Shown: positions 9,382-19,098, counted from the stretch's first letter. The stretch is 64,000 nt of DNA from Bacteroidota bacterium (GCA_029974985.1 JARKQC010000270.1:47625-111624), one strand, 5' to 3'. Translations and numbers: made by a program. The notes: a model not told the origin generated them from the sequence alone.

Positions 9382-10860
9382 TTATTTTTTTCTATTTACT
9401 AAGCCTTTTATTGATAATAAATCTTTAAAATTATAAAATCCTAAAAATTTTAATAATATAATATATATGAAAATCAATAATAATTTTATTGTAATTTCAA
9501 TAAAATGTGAAAATTTATCAGAAATAAATATGTTAATAAAAAATATTATTGCATTTAGAAAAATCAATATAAAAATTTTGTTCCATTCATATTTTATTGG
9601 ATAAATTTTTAAAGATAAAACATATAAAATACTCGAAGAAATAAAATATGCTAAAAAAGTAGCCCAAGCCGCACCAATAAATCCATAAATAGGGATTAAA
9701 ATAAAATTAGCTACAATATTTACAACAGCCGCAAAACCAACTGCTAATGGTAAATATTTAGTTTTCTTTTCAATCAAAAAGCCCGCTGAAAAATTTGTAA
9801 ATACCCCATTAAAATAATACGCAATCAAAATAATTGGAATAATAGAAAGACCATCCCAATAAGCTGGATTTATAAAATACTTACCACCAATACCGGGAAT
9901 TTTAACTAAATAAGAAATAAACAAACTAACAAAAAGAAAAATAAGCGAAGCGGCAAAAGTAAAATAAGTTAGGACTTTTGAATAAATTTGCTTTGCATCA
10001 GAATCGTTATAATTAGATAAATAAAAAGGTTTCCAGGCATATTCGAATATTGTAACAAAAATCATCATAGGAATACCAAGTCTGTAATTAATTTGGTAAG
10101 TAACTACTTGATGATATGATTTTGTTAATTCTGTTAAAATTGGCCTGTCGGCAACTTGTAAAATAATAGCTGAAAGATTTGCTGGTAAAGTCGGCAATCC
10201 AAATACTAGCATATTTTTTAATAGGCTGAAATCAATTTTTGTAAAGAAATTCTTAATAATTAATGGTAAAAAATATACCATAGTTAAAAAAGATGTGATT
10301 AATTGAGAATAAATCACTCCTTCGGATTGCATTTTTAAAACTTTAAGAAAAACAATATTAAGAATTACAGTCAGAGTAATCATAATAAATCGGACTATTG
10401 CAAATCTTTTTGCTTGATTAGTCATTCTTAAAAAGCCAAAAGGAATAATTGATATTGCATCAAAAAGAGGAATGAAAGATGATAAAATGATAATGTATGA
10501 GGCTTTATTTATTGTGCCGTCAGTTAATAAATTAGCAATACTATTATTATTAAGAATAATTAAAATAGTAAAAAAAATACTTAATAAATTAATCGTCAAA
10601 AATGAATGAGTAAATACTTTTTTTGCTGTAATATCATCATTTTTAGTATAAAATCTAAAAAATGATGATTCCATTCCCAATGAATAAATAACATTTACAA
10701 AAGCAAAAATCGTATATAAATAAATAATGAACTCGTATTCCTTCCCAAAAAGCATATTGGAATAAATTGGTGTTAGAAGGAAATTCAAAAATCTTCCTAT
10801 AACTGTTGCAACACCATAAGTAAAGGTATCCGAACCAAGTTTTTTTAATTTTGAATTCAT
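9382..10860 (-). CDS. Polysaccharide/oligosaccharide flippase (MOP superfamily, Wzx-like)
   Basis: A 492-residue protein with about 14 hydrophobic segments. It starts with the typical KKLGSDTFTYGVATVIGRFLNFLLTPIYS sequence of the polysaccharide biosynthesis/flippase family, in which the first helix and the LLTPIYS motif are conserved. Members move lipid-linked sugar units across the inner membrane. The gene is solitary: rho lies downstream and sucC upstream on the same strand, but a strong sucC terminator separates the latter. No glycosyltransferases are adjacent, so the glycan cannot be named. A second flippase of a different subfamily is at 41016-42482. Confidence 0.8.
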   Translation of the reverse strand: MNSKLKKLGSDTFTYGVATVIGRFLNFLLTPIYSNMLFGKEYEFIIYLYTIFAFVNVIYSLGMESSFFRFYTKNDDITAKKVFTHSFLTINLLSIFFTILIILNNNSIANLLTDGTINKASYIIILSSFIPLFDAISIIPFGFLRMTNQAKRFAIVRFIMITLTVILNIVFLKVLKMQSEGVIYSQLITSFLTMVYFLPLIIKNFFTKIDFSLLKNMLVFGLPTLPANLSAIILQVADRPILTELTKSYHQVVTYQINYRLGIPMMIFVTIFEYAWKPFYLSNYNDSDAKQIYSKVLTYFTFAASLIFLFVSLFISYLVKIPGIGGKYFINPAYWDGLSIIPIILIAYYFNGVFTNFSAGFLIEKKTKYLPLAVGFAAVVNIVANFILIPIYGFIGAAWATFLAYFISSSILYVLSLKIYPIKYEWNKIFILIFLNAIIFFINIFISDKFSHFIEITIKLLLIFIYIILLKFLGFYNFKDLLSIKGLVNRKK

Positions 10861-10931
10861 TATTTTTGGGTTATAACCAAATTAATCAAGTGATAATTTT
10901 TGATTAAAAAATATAAAAAATATTTACAATT

Positions 10932-10970
10932 AAAAAGGTTGAAACACAATAGTTTCAACCTTTATTTGAA
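10932..10970 (-). terminator. Terminator of sucC
   Basis: A perfect 12-bp stem, AAAGGTTGAAAC (10934-10945) with GTTTCAACCTTT (10952-10963), and a 6-nt loop. On the minus strand it is followed by TTTTTAATTG, as expected for a terminator of the leftward sucC transcript. Confidence 0.85.
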
Positions 10971-10991
10971 AAATTACAAACTTAATATAAA

Positions 10992-12233
10992 TTATTTATT
11001 TTGGAAAACTTCATTGACTAATTTAGCTGCTTCCTCAAAATTCATTGCAACTTTAAATTTCATAGTTGAATTTTTAAGCATAACAGCCGCTTCTTCTGCA
11101 TTAGTACCGTCAAGGCGAATAATAACAGGTAAATTTACTTCGATAGTTTGCAAAGCAGTAATTATACCTTCTGCAACTTTATCACAACGAACAATACCAC
11201 CAAAAATATTAATAAGAACAGCTTCAACATTTGGATCGCTCATCATAATTCTGAAAGCGTTAGCAATTCTTTCTGGATTGGCACCGCCACCAACATCAAG
11301 GAAGTTTGCTGGTTTACCGCCAGATAATTGAATAAGGTCCATAGTAGCCATAGCTAATCCAGCACCATTAACCATACAACCAACATTTCCATCGAGTTTT
11401 ATATAATTCAAATTATATTTCGAAGCCTCTACTTCAAGAGGGTCTTCTTCGTCAATATCACGTAATAAAGCTAATTCAGGATGGCGATATAAAGCATTTT
11501 CATCAAAAGTCATTTTGCAATCAAGAGCTAGCATTTTACTATCTGTTGTTAATACTAAAGGATTGATTTCAACTAAACTACAATCTAAATCCTCATAAGC
11601 ATAAATTAATTTAGTTATAAAACTTACAAAACTATTATAAGCCACGCCAGACAAACCTAATCCAAAAGCAAGTGTTCTTGCTTGATATGCTTGGAAACCA
11701 ATAGCTGGATCAATAGTTTCTTTTAATATTTTTTCGGGTGTTTCTTCTGCAACTTTTTCAATTTCTACTCCACCTTCTGTAGAAACCATAACGACGTTTC
11801 TACCAGTTTGTCTATCAAGAGTAATTCCTGCGTAAAATTCTTTTTCTATACCAACGCCTTCTTCAATTAACATTTTTTTTACAATACTACCAGCTTCGCC
11901 GGTTTGGATAGTAACTAATTTATTGCCTAATATAGCATTTGATAATTGATAAACCTTATCAGAGATATTGCCTTCCCTGATTATAGTTACACCTCTAACT
12001 TCTTTACCAAAAAGTTCGACTGGCTTACCCGTTTCAGCATTTATTACAGTACCCTTGCCACGACCACCAGCATGGATTTGAGCTTTAAGAACAATAGTTG
12101 TAATTCCTAATGCCTCAAAATTTTCGTAAGTAATTCTTCCTGCGTCAGTAGAATTATCAACAACTTCACCTCTTAAAGTTGGAACATTATAGTGTCTAAG
12201 AAGTTCTTTTGCTTGATACTCATGAATTTTCAT
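10992..12233 (-). CDS. sucC: Succinate-CoA ligase [ADP-forming] subunit beta
   Basis: A 413-residue TCA-cycle enzyme subunit. With the alpha subunit SucD it converts succinyl-CoA to succinate and makes ATP. It starts MKIHEYQAKELLRHYNVP, the family N-terminus of the ATP-grasp domain. AQIHAGGRGKG (nucleotide loop), LVEINPLVLT, GNVGCMVNGAGLAMATMD, GGGANPERIANAF and NIFGGIVRCDKVAEGI follow in order; the last lies in the C-terminal CoA-ligase domain. It is slightly longer than the usual ~390 residues, with an insert before the CoA-ligase domain. SucD is not adjacent, which is common in this group. It is divergent from zapA across a 275-bp AT-rich gap in which I see nothing else. Confidence 0.95.
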   Translation of the reverse strand: MKIHEYQAKELLRHYNVPTLRGEVVDNSTDAGRITYENFEALGITTIVLKAQIHAGGRGKGTVINAETGKPVELFGKEVRGVTIIREGNISDKVYQLSNAILGNKLVTIQTGEAGSIVKKMLIEEGVGIEKEFYAGITLDRQTGRNVVMVSTEGGVEIEKVAEETPEKILKETIDPAIGFQAYQARTLAFGLGLSGVAYNSFVSFITKLIYAYEDLDCSLVEINPLVLTTDSKMLALDCKMTFDENALYRHPELALLRDIDEEDPLEVEASKYNLNYIKLDGNVGCMVNGAGLAMATMDLIQLSGGKPANFLDVGGGANPERIANAFRIMMSDPNVEAVLINIFGGIVRCDKVAEGIITALQTIEVNLPVIIRLDGTNAEEAAVMLKNSTMKFKVAMNFEEAAKLVNEVFQNK

Positions 12234-12508
12234 TATTAATCCTTCAGTTTTATACTAAATTAAAAAATTAATTTTTCTCTATAATAAAAAAACTTAATCG
12301 AATTTAGTAGATAATTATTTTGAAATAAAAGATTATTTTTGTTTTTTTTCAAAAAAAAGTGAATTTATTATCCACTATTAAAAAATAATTTGGTAAAATG
12401 ATTGTCAAATGTTAATTTGAAATTCAATTTTCTATAAAAATAAAAAAAGATTATTATTAATTGCTTTTAAAGAAAATCAAAAATTTTGAATATATTTAGA
12501 GTAAATGT

Positions 12509-12790
12509 ATGGCACAGAATGTACATAAAGTTAATATCGGAGGATTGGACTACCGTTTAACAAGTGATAATGAAGCATTGTTGCGAAAAACTGTTGAATT
12601 AGTAAACTTAGAACTTGATAATTTACAAGCTCAATCCGATGTAAAATTACCAATTACCCAACATTACGTTTTGCTTGCTCTAAATTTAGCTGAAAGATTA
12701 ATTACAATTCAAGAAAATTACGAAATTGAAATAGAAACTCTTAAATCAGAATTAATCAAAATAAATGATTTTATCGAAAATACAATCTAA
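12509..12790 (+). CDS. zapA: Cell division protein ZapA
   Basis: A 93-residue protein matching the ZapA family, cytoplasmic regulators that bundle FtsZ filaments at the division ring. The N-terminal strand-turn-strand (VHKVNIGGLDYRL) is followed by a conserved helix (NEALLRKTVELVNLEL) and a C-terminal coiled coil, which forms the dimer. The neighbourhood zapA - structured RNA - rny supports the call, as this gene order is familiar in Bacteroidota. Confidence 0.85.
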   Translation: MAQNVHKVNIGGLDYRLTSDNEALLRKTVELVNLELDNLQAQSDVKLPITQHYVLLALNLAERLITIQENYEIEIETLKSELIKINDFIENTI

Positions 12791-12889
12791 TAATAATCAT
12801 TAAAGTTCTTTGTTATTTTCAAATTGGTCGCATAATAATACCGTTGTCTAACGATATATATTAAGAACTATAAATAAATATACTTAGGG

Positions 12890-13029
12890 ATTAGTCTTTG
12901 GCTACGTATGGCAGGCCTCAATTTCCGTAAGGATTTAGTAAACTTTTTTACTCGGTGGAAGTTAGAAATAGTCGGGCTTCTTACCCGCCCGTTACGTGAG
13001 AGGTTCTTTTAAACCCTCCGAAGACCAAT
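12890..13029 (+). ncRNA. ssrS: Candidate 6S RNA
   Basis: The 321-bp gap between zapA and rny is notably more GC-rich than its surroundings and folds well. A closing stem pairs ATTAGTCTTTGG (12890-12901) with CCGAAGACCAAT (13018-13029): 11 of 12 pairs form, one of them G-U. Inside, CTCAATTTCC (12917-12926) pairs with GGAAGTTAG (12957-12965), leaving one bulged base. A hairpin AGTAAA/TTTACT and another CGGG/CCCG lie within. A long closing stem with an interrupted central region next to zapA is the usual setting of 6S RNA, which binds the housekeeping RNA polymerase. The assignment rests on context and fold, not on a covariance search. Confidence 0.55.
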
Positions 13030-13112
13030 AAATTAAGTTTTATTGAAGGTGTTTTTATGCGGCTTTTTTTTATTTTATAATTTTAATTAATGGTGCTAGG
13101 AGTTTTTATTAC

Positions 13113-14672
13113 ATGGATAATACTATAATAGTTATTAGTAGTATAGTTGGATTTGTTGTTGCTTATATAGTTTCTTATTTTATTTCAAATAAATTAATTC
13201 AGAAAAAAATATTAGAAGCCGAAGATAAAGCTAAAAATATTATTAAAGATGCTGAAAATGAAGGTAAAAATTTAAAAAAGGAAAAAATTCTTGAAGCCAA
13301 AGAAGAATGGCACAAAAGAAAACAAGAATTTGAACAAGAAGTTAATCAAAGAAAATCTAAATTATCTGAATCTGAAAAATATATCAAAAAACGCGAGGAA
13401 GGTATTGATCAAAAATTAGACCTTATTTTAAAGAAAGAAAAACATTTTCAACAATTTGAAGAAGAAGTTATTAAAAGAGAAACTATTGCTAAGGAAAAAA
13501 ATGCTCAATACGATAAATTAATTGTCGAACAACAGAAAAAACTTGAACAAATAGCGGGATTATCTCGCGAAGAAGCTAAAAAACAACTTATCGAAGGATT
13601 TGTTAACGAAGCTAAAAGCCAAGCGGCTCTGCATATTCGTCAAATAAGGGAAGAAACTAAAACTATAGCAAATCGTGAGGCACAGAACATCATAGTTCAA
13701 GCAATTCAAAGAACTGCTTCGGACCATAGTGCTGAAAATACGGTTTCTGTTGTTAACCTCGAAAGCGATGAAATGAAAGGACGTATTATCGGTCGAGAAG
13801 GGCGTAATATTAGAGCATTTGAAGCCGCGACAGGTATTGATTTAATTATTGATGATACGCCCGAAGCTGTCGTAATTTCTGGTTTTGACCCATTTAGACG
13901 GCACGTTGCAAAAGTTGCTCTCGAAAAACTTATGCTCGATGGCAGAATCCACCCAACAAGAATAGAAGAAATAGTCGAAAAAACGCGAAAAGAACTCGAA
14001 AGTGAATTAGGAAATATCGGCGAGCAATCAATTATGGAACTCGGCATTCATACTATGCATCCCGAGCTACTTAAATTAATTGGAAAAATGAAATATAGAG
14101 CAAGTTATGGGCAAAATTTATTAAATCACTCTATCGAAGTTGCTCATTTGTGCGGTATTATGGCTGGCGAATTAGGACTTGATATTCAAATTGCAAAAAG
14201 AGCGGGATTATTGCACGATATTGGAAAAACTATTGAGCAAGACCCTAGTCCACACGCCTTATTAGGTTTTGACCTTGCAAAAAAATATAAAGAAAAACAT
14301 ATTGTTTGCAATGCTATTGGGGCACATCACGAAGATATCGAAATGGAAACTCCAATTGCTGTTTTAGTGCAAGCCGCTGACTCCATTAGCGGTGCAAGAC
14401 CCGGTGCAAGGCGTGAATCATTAGAAAATTATGTTAAAAGACTGCAAAAACTCGAAGAAATAGCAATGAGTTTCGAGGGCGTTTCAAAATCTTTTGCTAT
14501 TCAAGCAGGACGTGAAATTAGAGTAATCGTCGAACCCGAAAGAGTTGATGATTTACTTGCAGACCAAACAGCTATGGAAATCGCTACACGTATAGAAAGC
14601 GAAATGGAATATCCTGGTCAAATTAAAGTTACTGTTGTTAGAGAAAGACGCAGTATGGCTATTGCAAAATAA
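13113..14672 (+). CDS. rny: Ribonuclease Y
   Basis: A 519-residue membrane-anchored endoribonuclease that starts decay of many mRNAs. Parts in order: an N-terminal transmembrane helix (IIVISSIVGFVVAYIVSYFI), a long charged coiled coil (about residues 30-200), a KH domain with GRIIGREGRNIRAFE, and an HD phosphohydrolase domain with LLHDIGKT and, further on, AIGAHHEDIE, which supply the metal ligands. The length is standard for the family. A terminator follows directly at 14692. Confidence 0.97.
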   Translation: MDNTIIVISSIVGFVVAYIVSYFISNKLIQKKILEAEDKAKNIIKDAENEGKNLKKEKILEAKEEWHKRKQEFEQEVNQRKSKLSESEKYIKKREEGIDQKLDLILKKEKHFQQFEEEVIKRETIAKEKNAQYDKLIVEQQKKLEQIAGLSREEAKKQLIEGFVNEAKSQAALHIRQIREETKTIANREAQNIIVQAIQRTASDHSAENTVSVVNLESDEMKGRIIGREGRNIRAFEAATGIDLIIDDTPEAVVISGFDPFRRHVAKVALEKLMLDGRIHPTRIEEIVEKTRKELESELGNIGEQSIMELGIHTMHPELLKLIGKMKYRASYGQNLLNHSIEVAHLCGIMAGELGLDIQIAKRAGLLHDIGKTIEQDPSPHALLGFDLAKKYKEKHIVCNAIGAHHEDIEMETPIAVLVQAADSISGARPGARRESLENYVKRLQKLEEIAMSFEGVSKSFAIQAGREIRVIVEPERVDDLLADQTAMEIATRIESEMEYPGQIKVTVVRERRSMAIAK

Positions 14673-14691
14673 TTATAATTTGTTTTAATTT

Positions 14692-14730
14692 AAAAGATGT
14701 TTATTTGATTTTAAGTAAACATCTTTTTTT
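14692..14730 (+). terminator. Terminator of rny
   Basis: The stem AAAAGATGTTTA (14692-14703) pairs with TAAACATCTTTT (14716-14727), followed by a T run. Confidence 0.8.
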
Positions 14731-14935
14731 ATATTAATAACTGAGTGATAAAAGTAAAATAATAGCCATTCAGAACGATGCGAAAAATCAAAATTAGTTG
14801 CTAGTATAAGCATTCTTGCTTGTCCCCCAAACACTTAAATCCACTCATTTGTAAGGATTAGTAGAGGTCTCGTATCATTCTAATCGAAATGAAATTATTA
14901 TTTATAGATAAAATTTTATAATATTAAAATAATAT
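14731..14935. other. Intergenic region with a dispersed short palindrome
   Basis: No gene is visible between the rny terminator and the next promoter. The stretch 14808-14823 (AAGCATTCTTGCTTGT) is, on the other strand, ACAAGCAAGAATGCTT, nearly the same as ACAAGCAAGATGCTT near 19144. The same gap holds a run of mixed-composition sequence (14761-14890) that does not look like coding DNA on either strand. Confidence 0.35.
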
Positions 14936-14966
14936 TTGCAAATGACTATAAAAGTTATTAAGTTTG
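14936..14966 (+). promoter_or_regulatory. Bacteroidota-type promoter of the T9SS metalloprotease operon
   Basis: TTG at 14936-14938, a 20-bp gap, then TAAGTTTG at 14959-14966. The predicted leader is about 80 nt and has a small hairpin CCTGT/ACAGG (15006-15020) ahead of the start codon. Confidence 0.5.
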
Positions 14967-15051
14967 TGAAAGTGTATTTGCTGGATTTTATTATAGAAAA
15001 TTTTGCCTGTAATAAACAGGAAATTAATAAATAATTATAAGGTAAAATACT

Positions 15052-17679
15052 ATGAAAAAGTATTTCAAATTTCTTCGCAGCACAGCAGCACAGCAGCACA
15101 GCAGCACAGTATATAATTTATTATTACCAATTATTTTGGTAGTATATTTTATGATACAGAATAGTCCTCAAATATTAGCCGACATACCCGTACCCGAAAA
15201 ACTTATTCAGATTGAGAATTTTCAAGTTTTTAGGAATGATACTCTTAAGATTGGTGATACTCTTATTGTTCTACTTGATTTTAGTGCTAAAGTAAATTGT
15301 GATGTAGCCGTCTCAATACCTGTACGAGGCGGGCTAACGCTATTGGGTGATACAAATACAAACTTTACTTACACTCAAATAGTGAATGTCGAACGCGATA
15401 GTTTAAATTATATTACGTTAAAATTGGCGGTTAAAGATAAAATTACTTCATTTATTACAGGTGCCGTTTCTATTATCCCAGAAAATGAATATTTTAATGT
15501 TCCTATAGGCTTTACTTTTCATGATGAGGTGAATAAACAAATAGATATTGCACCAATAAATCCTAATTGTAGTACCATTAATAATTACGATGAGACTTGT
15601 AAGAATTATATATTTACGAAGGAGACATTCTTTTCAACAAGGCCAAATGAAAAGAGATTTGTTAATATAACAGGTAGTATTTTATATTATGATCATTATG
15701 CACCTCATGAAGGAGAAGTTCCTGATATTAAAGGGGCATTTACTAATGTATGGTTGTTTTTCTATAGAAATAGTGCACCAAATAAATTGTATCATCCCGT
15801 TCCTTTTGATAATAATAATATGCCAAGTGAAGGTATTCATTATTTTAGAACTGATCACAATGGCGTATTTAGCTTTAATTTTGGCTACTTGTTGGATTCG
15901 TTAGTTGGTCAAACTTCAATTGAAGATTGGGGTATTACATTAATTGTTGCAAAAGAAAATGAAGCCTTACAATTGTACTCAAATACTAATAATATATTAG
16001 TACACGGAATTAATAATCCTGATAGAAGTTCATCAAACATAAAGTGCTTTCATAGATTATTACTGCCTAAATATGATACACCTTTTTCTTTAAACTCTCC
16101 TATATTTGTTTGGAATGTTGGAAATGTATTTTTTAAAGAATTTGGATCAAGTGATAGAGAAGGTGCAATATTTAGACATACTACTTTATCAAGAAAATTC
16201 TTAATAGAAAGACTCGAAATAGACGAAAGCAATGCTTTAAGTATGTCAATCAATATTCCCCAACAAGTTGAAGTTGTAGAAGAATTTGCAGCTTCAAATT
16301 ATAATAGATTTTCAAATGGTAAAATATGGATAACAAGTAAAGATAATAGTAAGCGTAGTGATCCTACATCAAACTTAATTGCACACGAATGGGGGCATTA
16401 TTATCACTCGTTTCTCGGTTTTAAAGGTACTGGCACAATCGTTCAAGAGGGATGGGCTCTCTTTTTTGCTAATGCAATGATGAACTGGGCTGAAAATAAA
16501 TATGGGGATCAACGTAATTACATTGACGATTTAGAGATGGGACCATTCCTTCATTATGTCGCATCTTTCAAGTATTTAGAGGGCGATGTTGAGAAACATA
16601 AAATTGAGAATTATGATAGATTTGGTAACGTATCAAAAACAAGTGGTGGTTTTTCGACTGGTCATTATGATATGTCTCGATTTGCCTGTTACTTATGGAA
16701 TATTTACGATTCCTCTGAAGATGGAAGCTTTATTAGACCAATTCATGAAGGGTATGAAAATGATGATGTTCAAGGATTGGGTAAAGAAGTGTTTGAATGT
16801 TTTATTGAGTATAATAGGAATTTTTATAATCTTACCTATACTGATATAGGAAGTCCAAGTGGATTTAATAATTTATTTCAGGATTTTGTAGCACCTATAT
16901 CTGATGATTCTAAAGAAGTTTTACGTAGCTCAATTCAAAAAATTTATAATTGTATGGATTTTCAAGATGAAAATTTAAAATTGAATATTCTTACTAAGAG
17001 AATGGCGCCGCCAATAATTAAACTCGAATCTGTAAATATGAACGGTGAGAATTCAACTGCCTATCTTAAATCTAATACTTATCCACCAAATATAGGTGTA
17101 TATAATTTACGGTGGTTTACTTCTACGACAGATACTCTTTATCACATTGTGACGAATTTTTCAAACAAAGAAAAAAATATATTGGTATATAACAAGTCTC
17201 ATGAAGGAGACTGGGAACCCTATAACCTCGTGGATGATGTTGGGACATATTACGAAGCGTCATTAGATAAACCTGTACCAGCTGAATATCGTTTTTATAC
17301 ATTATCGTATATATGGAATAAAGAGTTAGAACTGACGCGTGAATACTTTTCTTATGGTGTGAATCCTGAAATAACTATAACGCAAAAGAGCATATTGAAT
17401 GATTACGATGGCGTTTTATTTGCTGATGCCTTGCTTTTTCCAAATCCAAATAGGGGGAGCTTAAGTATTAAAAGCAGTAAAATTAATAATAAATATCTAA
17501 GAATTAGAATTACAGATTTAAATGGTAGAGTTGTTTTGCAAACATTTAATACTTCATCCAATCAGGAGCTAAATGTTGTATTGCCAGCAGCAATTACGAA
17601 TGGCATCTACTTAATTGAAATAATAGATAATATTTCAAACGAGCTTTTAGTTAAAAATTTATTTAGTGTAATACAATAA
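15052..17679 (+). CDS. Secreted zinc metalloprotease-like T9SS cargo with 8-bp repeats in its signal region
   Basis: An 875-residue exported protein. The N-terminus is MKKYFKFLR, then ten residues encoded by four copies of an 8-bp repeat (15077-15108), then a hydrophobic core LLLPIILVVYFMIQ. A zinc protease motif HEWGHYYH starts at residue 445 (H445, E446, H449), and a downstream EGWALFFA supplies a candidate third ligand Glu. The C-terminus is a type A T9SS sorting domain (LLFPNPNRGSLSI ... NGIYLIEI). Substrates are unknown and the middle domains are unrecognised. The next gene follows after 17 bp, so they are likely co-expressed. Because the repeat unit is not a multiple of three, gain or loss of one copy would put the gene out of frame. 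Confidence 0.75.
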   Translation: MKKYFKFLRSTAAQQHSSTVYNLLLPIILVVYFMIQNSPQILADIPVPEKLIQIENFQVFRNDTLKIGDTLIVLLDFSAKVNCDVAVSIPVRGGLTLLGDTNTNFTYTQIVNVERDSLNYITLKLAVKDKITSFITGAVSIIPENEYFNVPIGFTFHDEVNKQIDIAPINPNCSTINNYDETCKNYIFTKETFFSTRPNEKRFVNITGSILYYDHYAPHEGEVPDIKGAFTNVWLFFYRNSAPNKLYHPVPFDNNNMPSEGIHYFRTDHNGVFSFNFGYLLDSLVGQTSIEDWGITLIVAKENEALQLYSNTNNILVHGINNPDRSSSNIKCFHRLLLPKYDTPFSLNSPIFVWNVGNVFFKEFGSSDREGAIFRHTTLSRKFLIERLEIDESNALSMSINIPQQVEVVEEFAASNYNRFSNGKIWITSKDNSKRSDPTSNLIAHEWGHYYHSFLGFKGTGTIVQEGWALFFANAMMNWAENKYGDQRNYIDDLEMGPFLHYVASFKYLEGDVEKHKIENYDRFGNVSKTSGGFSTGHYDMSRFACYLWNIYDSSEDGSFIRPIHEGYENDDVQGLGKEVFECFIEYNRNFYNLTYTDIGSPSGFNNLFQDFVAPISDDSKEVLRSSIQKIYNCMDFQDENLKLNILTKRMAPPIIKLESVNMNGENSTAYLKSNTYPPNIGVYNLRWFTSTTDTLYHIVTNFSNKEKNILVYNKSHEGDWEPYNLVDDVGTYYEASLDKPVPAEYRFYTLSYIWNKELELTREYFSYGVNPEITITQKSILNDYDGVLFADALLFPNPNRGSLSIKSSKINNKYLRIRITDLNGRVVLQTFNTSSNQELNVVLPAAITNGIYLIEIIDNISNELLVKNLFSVIQ
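15077..15108 (+). repeat. Four tandem copies of GCAGCACA
   Basis: Exact 8-bp unit repeated four times (15077-15084, 15085-15092, 15093-15100, 15101-15108) near codon 9 of the metalloprotease gene. It is conspicuously GC-rich for this genome. Octamer repeats inside a coding sequence are a classic slipped-strand substrate. Confidence 0.95.
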
Positions 17680-17696
17680 TTTATATAGAGGGCGAA

Positions 17697-19040
17697 ATGA
17701 AAAAATATATAATTTTATTGACATTAGTACTATGCTTCTACACAACTGAGGCTTTTGAATGGTACAATATGAGCCCGCCTACTGCAAGTAATTATTATGA
17801 TTTAAAAATTTTTAATGGTAAAGATTTATTAGTAATCTCAGTAGCATCTAACTCTTTTGTATTTATGAATGATAATTTAGAAGTTGCCAATTGGCGAGAA
17901 ATGGGTAGAGCCATATATAATAAAGTATTTCCTTCAAGAATTGTTTTGCTTGATTCACATTTAATAATAGGTTCTTATGGACAAGGCCTCTATAAAACTC
18001 GATGGTCAATTTATACTGAATGGCACGATGGCTACGAGATAGAATGGGATCTAATAAATAAAGGCTTTTCAAGAAATGTTGTAAATTCAAAAGGGGATAC
18101 AGTTATAGATAATCCTTCAGTAAGTGCTTTAGAAACTGATGGCAAAAATCTATATGCTGGTACTCTCGCTTATGGCTTTTATATAAGCACCGATGGTGGT
18201 GATACATGGGTAAAGAGAATAAAAGGCTTACCATCAGCTGAAGAGGCAAGAGATGACAATATTTGGATAAAAAGTATTTCAGTTGTTGATACTACCCTTT
18301 ATATTTGTCTTGATTTCGTAGAACTTGGTAAAGGGGTATATAAAAGTACAAATTACGGAGAGAGTTGGGAACCTTCTCATTATGGTCTTAACCCTGCTAC
18401 CTTAGTGAAATCAATAACAACATCTAATGGTGAAGTCTATGCTGCAGGAACAAATATGGATGATTCAGGTAAGGGAATTGTTTATATGTTGCAAGATGAG
18501 AATGAGTGGGTAGATATAAGTGGTGATTTACCACCTACTACTGTTGTATCTAGTATAGCAGCAAAAGATAAACATCTTGTAATTGGCACTCGAGAAGGAT
18601 TTATTTACTTGAGTACAAACAAAGGAAAAAACTGGACAAGAATAGATCAAGATAAAATGCCGCGTAAGATAGAAGCAATTGCTATAAGTGAAGACTATCT
18701 CTTTGCCTGTCCACAATTTGTTCCACAATATGATGGCGATAAATATGTACCAATGTATCTTCACCGTGCTAAGCTAAGCGAGATAGAGATGAGTGTTACA
18801 GACAGTAATATTCCAAGTTTCTGTATCTATCCCAATCCCGCAGGTGATTATATCAATATTTCGATAGATAATGAGGCAGGTTTACTCACTCGCGAGATAC
18901 AAATACTTAATTTATTAGGGCTTGTAGTTACAAAATCGAATTTAACAGACGGCAATAATAGAATAGATATTTCCGATTTACCACAAGGCACATATTTTAT
19001 AAAATTGGGCGATAAGGTAGAGAAATTTTTGAAAATGTAG
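17697..19040 (+). CDS. Secreted beta-propeller (sialidase/Vps10-like repeats) T9SS protein
   Basis: A 447-residue exported protein with signal peptide MKKYIILLTLVLCFYTTEA. The body shows repeated segments of the 'STDGGDTW' type: FYISTDGGDTWVKR, VYKSTNYGESWEP and IYLSTNKGKNWTR. These Asp-box/BNR-like blades are typical of sialidase, photosynthesis-factor and sortilin-like propellers. The end is a T9SS sorting domain (CIYPNPAGDYINISI ... LPQGTYFIKLGDKVEKFLKM). No catalytic residues are obvious, so it may bind rather than cleave. It sits 17 bp after the metalloprotease gene in the same operon. Confidence 0.72.
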   Translation: MKKYIILLTLVLCFYTTEAFEWYNMSPPTASNYYDLKIFNGKDLLVISVASNSFVFMNDNLEVANWREMGRAIYNKVFPSRIVLLDSHLIIGSYGQGLYKTRWSIYTEWHDGYEIEWDLINKGFSRNVVNSKGDTVIDNPSVSALETDGKNLYAGTLAYGFYISTDGGDTWVKRIKGLPSAEEARDDNIWIKSISVVDTTLYICLDFVELGKGVYKSTNYGESWEPSHYGLNPATLVKSITTSNGEVYAAGTNMDDSGKGIVYMLQDENEWVDISGDLPPTTVVSSIAAKDKHLVIGTREGFIYLSTNKGKNWTRIDQDKMPRKIEAIAISEDYLFACPQFVPQYDGDKYVPMYLHRAKLSEIEMSVTDSNIPSFCIYPNPAGDYINISIDNEAGLLTREIQILNLLGLVVTKSNLTDGNNRIDISDLPQGTYFIKLGDKVEKFLKM

Positions 19041-19053
19041 AGTTTTGTTTAGT

Positions 19054-19089
19054 AAGCTGTACTACACTTTCAAAAGTGTAGGACAGCTT
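19054..19089. other. Long hairpin after the T9SS operon (possible terminator)
   Basis: AAGCTGT (19054-19060) pairs with ACAGCTT (19083-19089), and CTACACTT (19062-19069) with AAGTGTAG (19074-19081), with one mismatch between the two helices and a 4-nt loop. It lies 14 bp after the stop codon, but no T run follows, so termination activity is uncertain. Confidence 0.5.
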
Positions 19090-19098
19090 AAATGCCAT

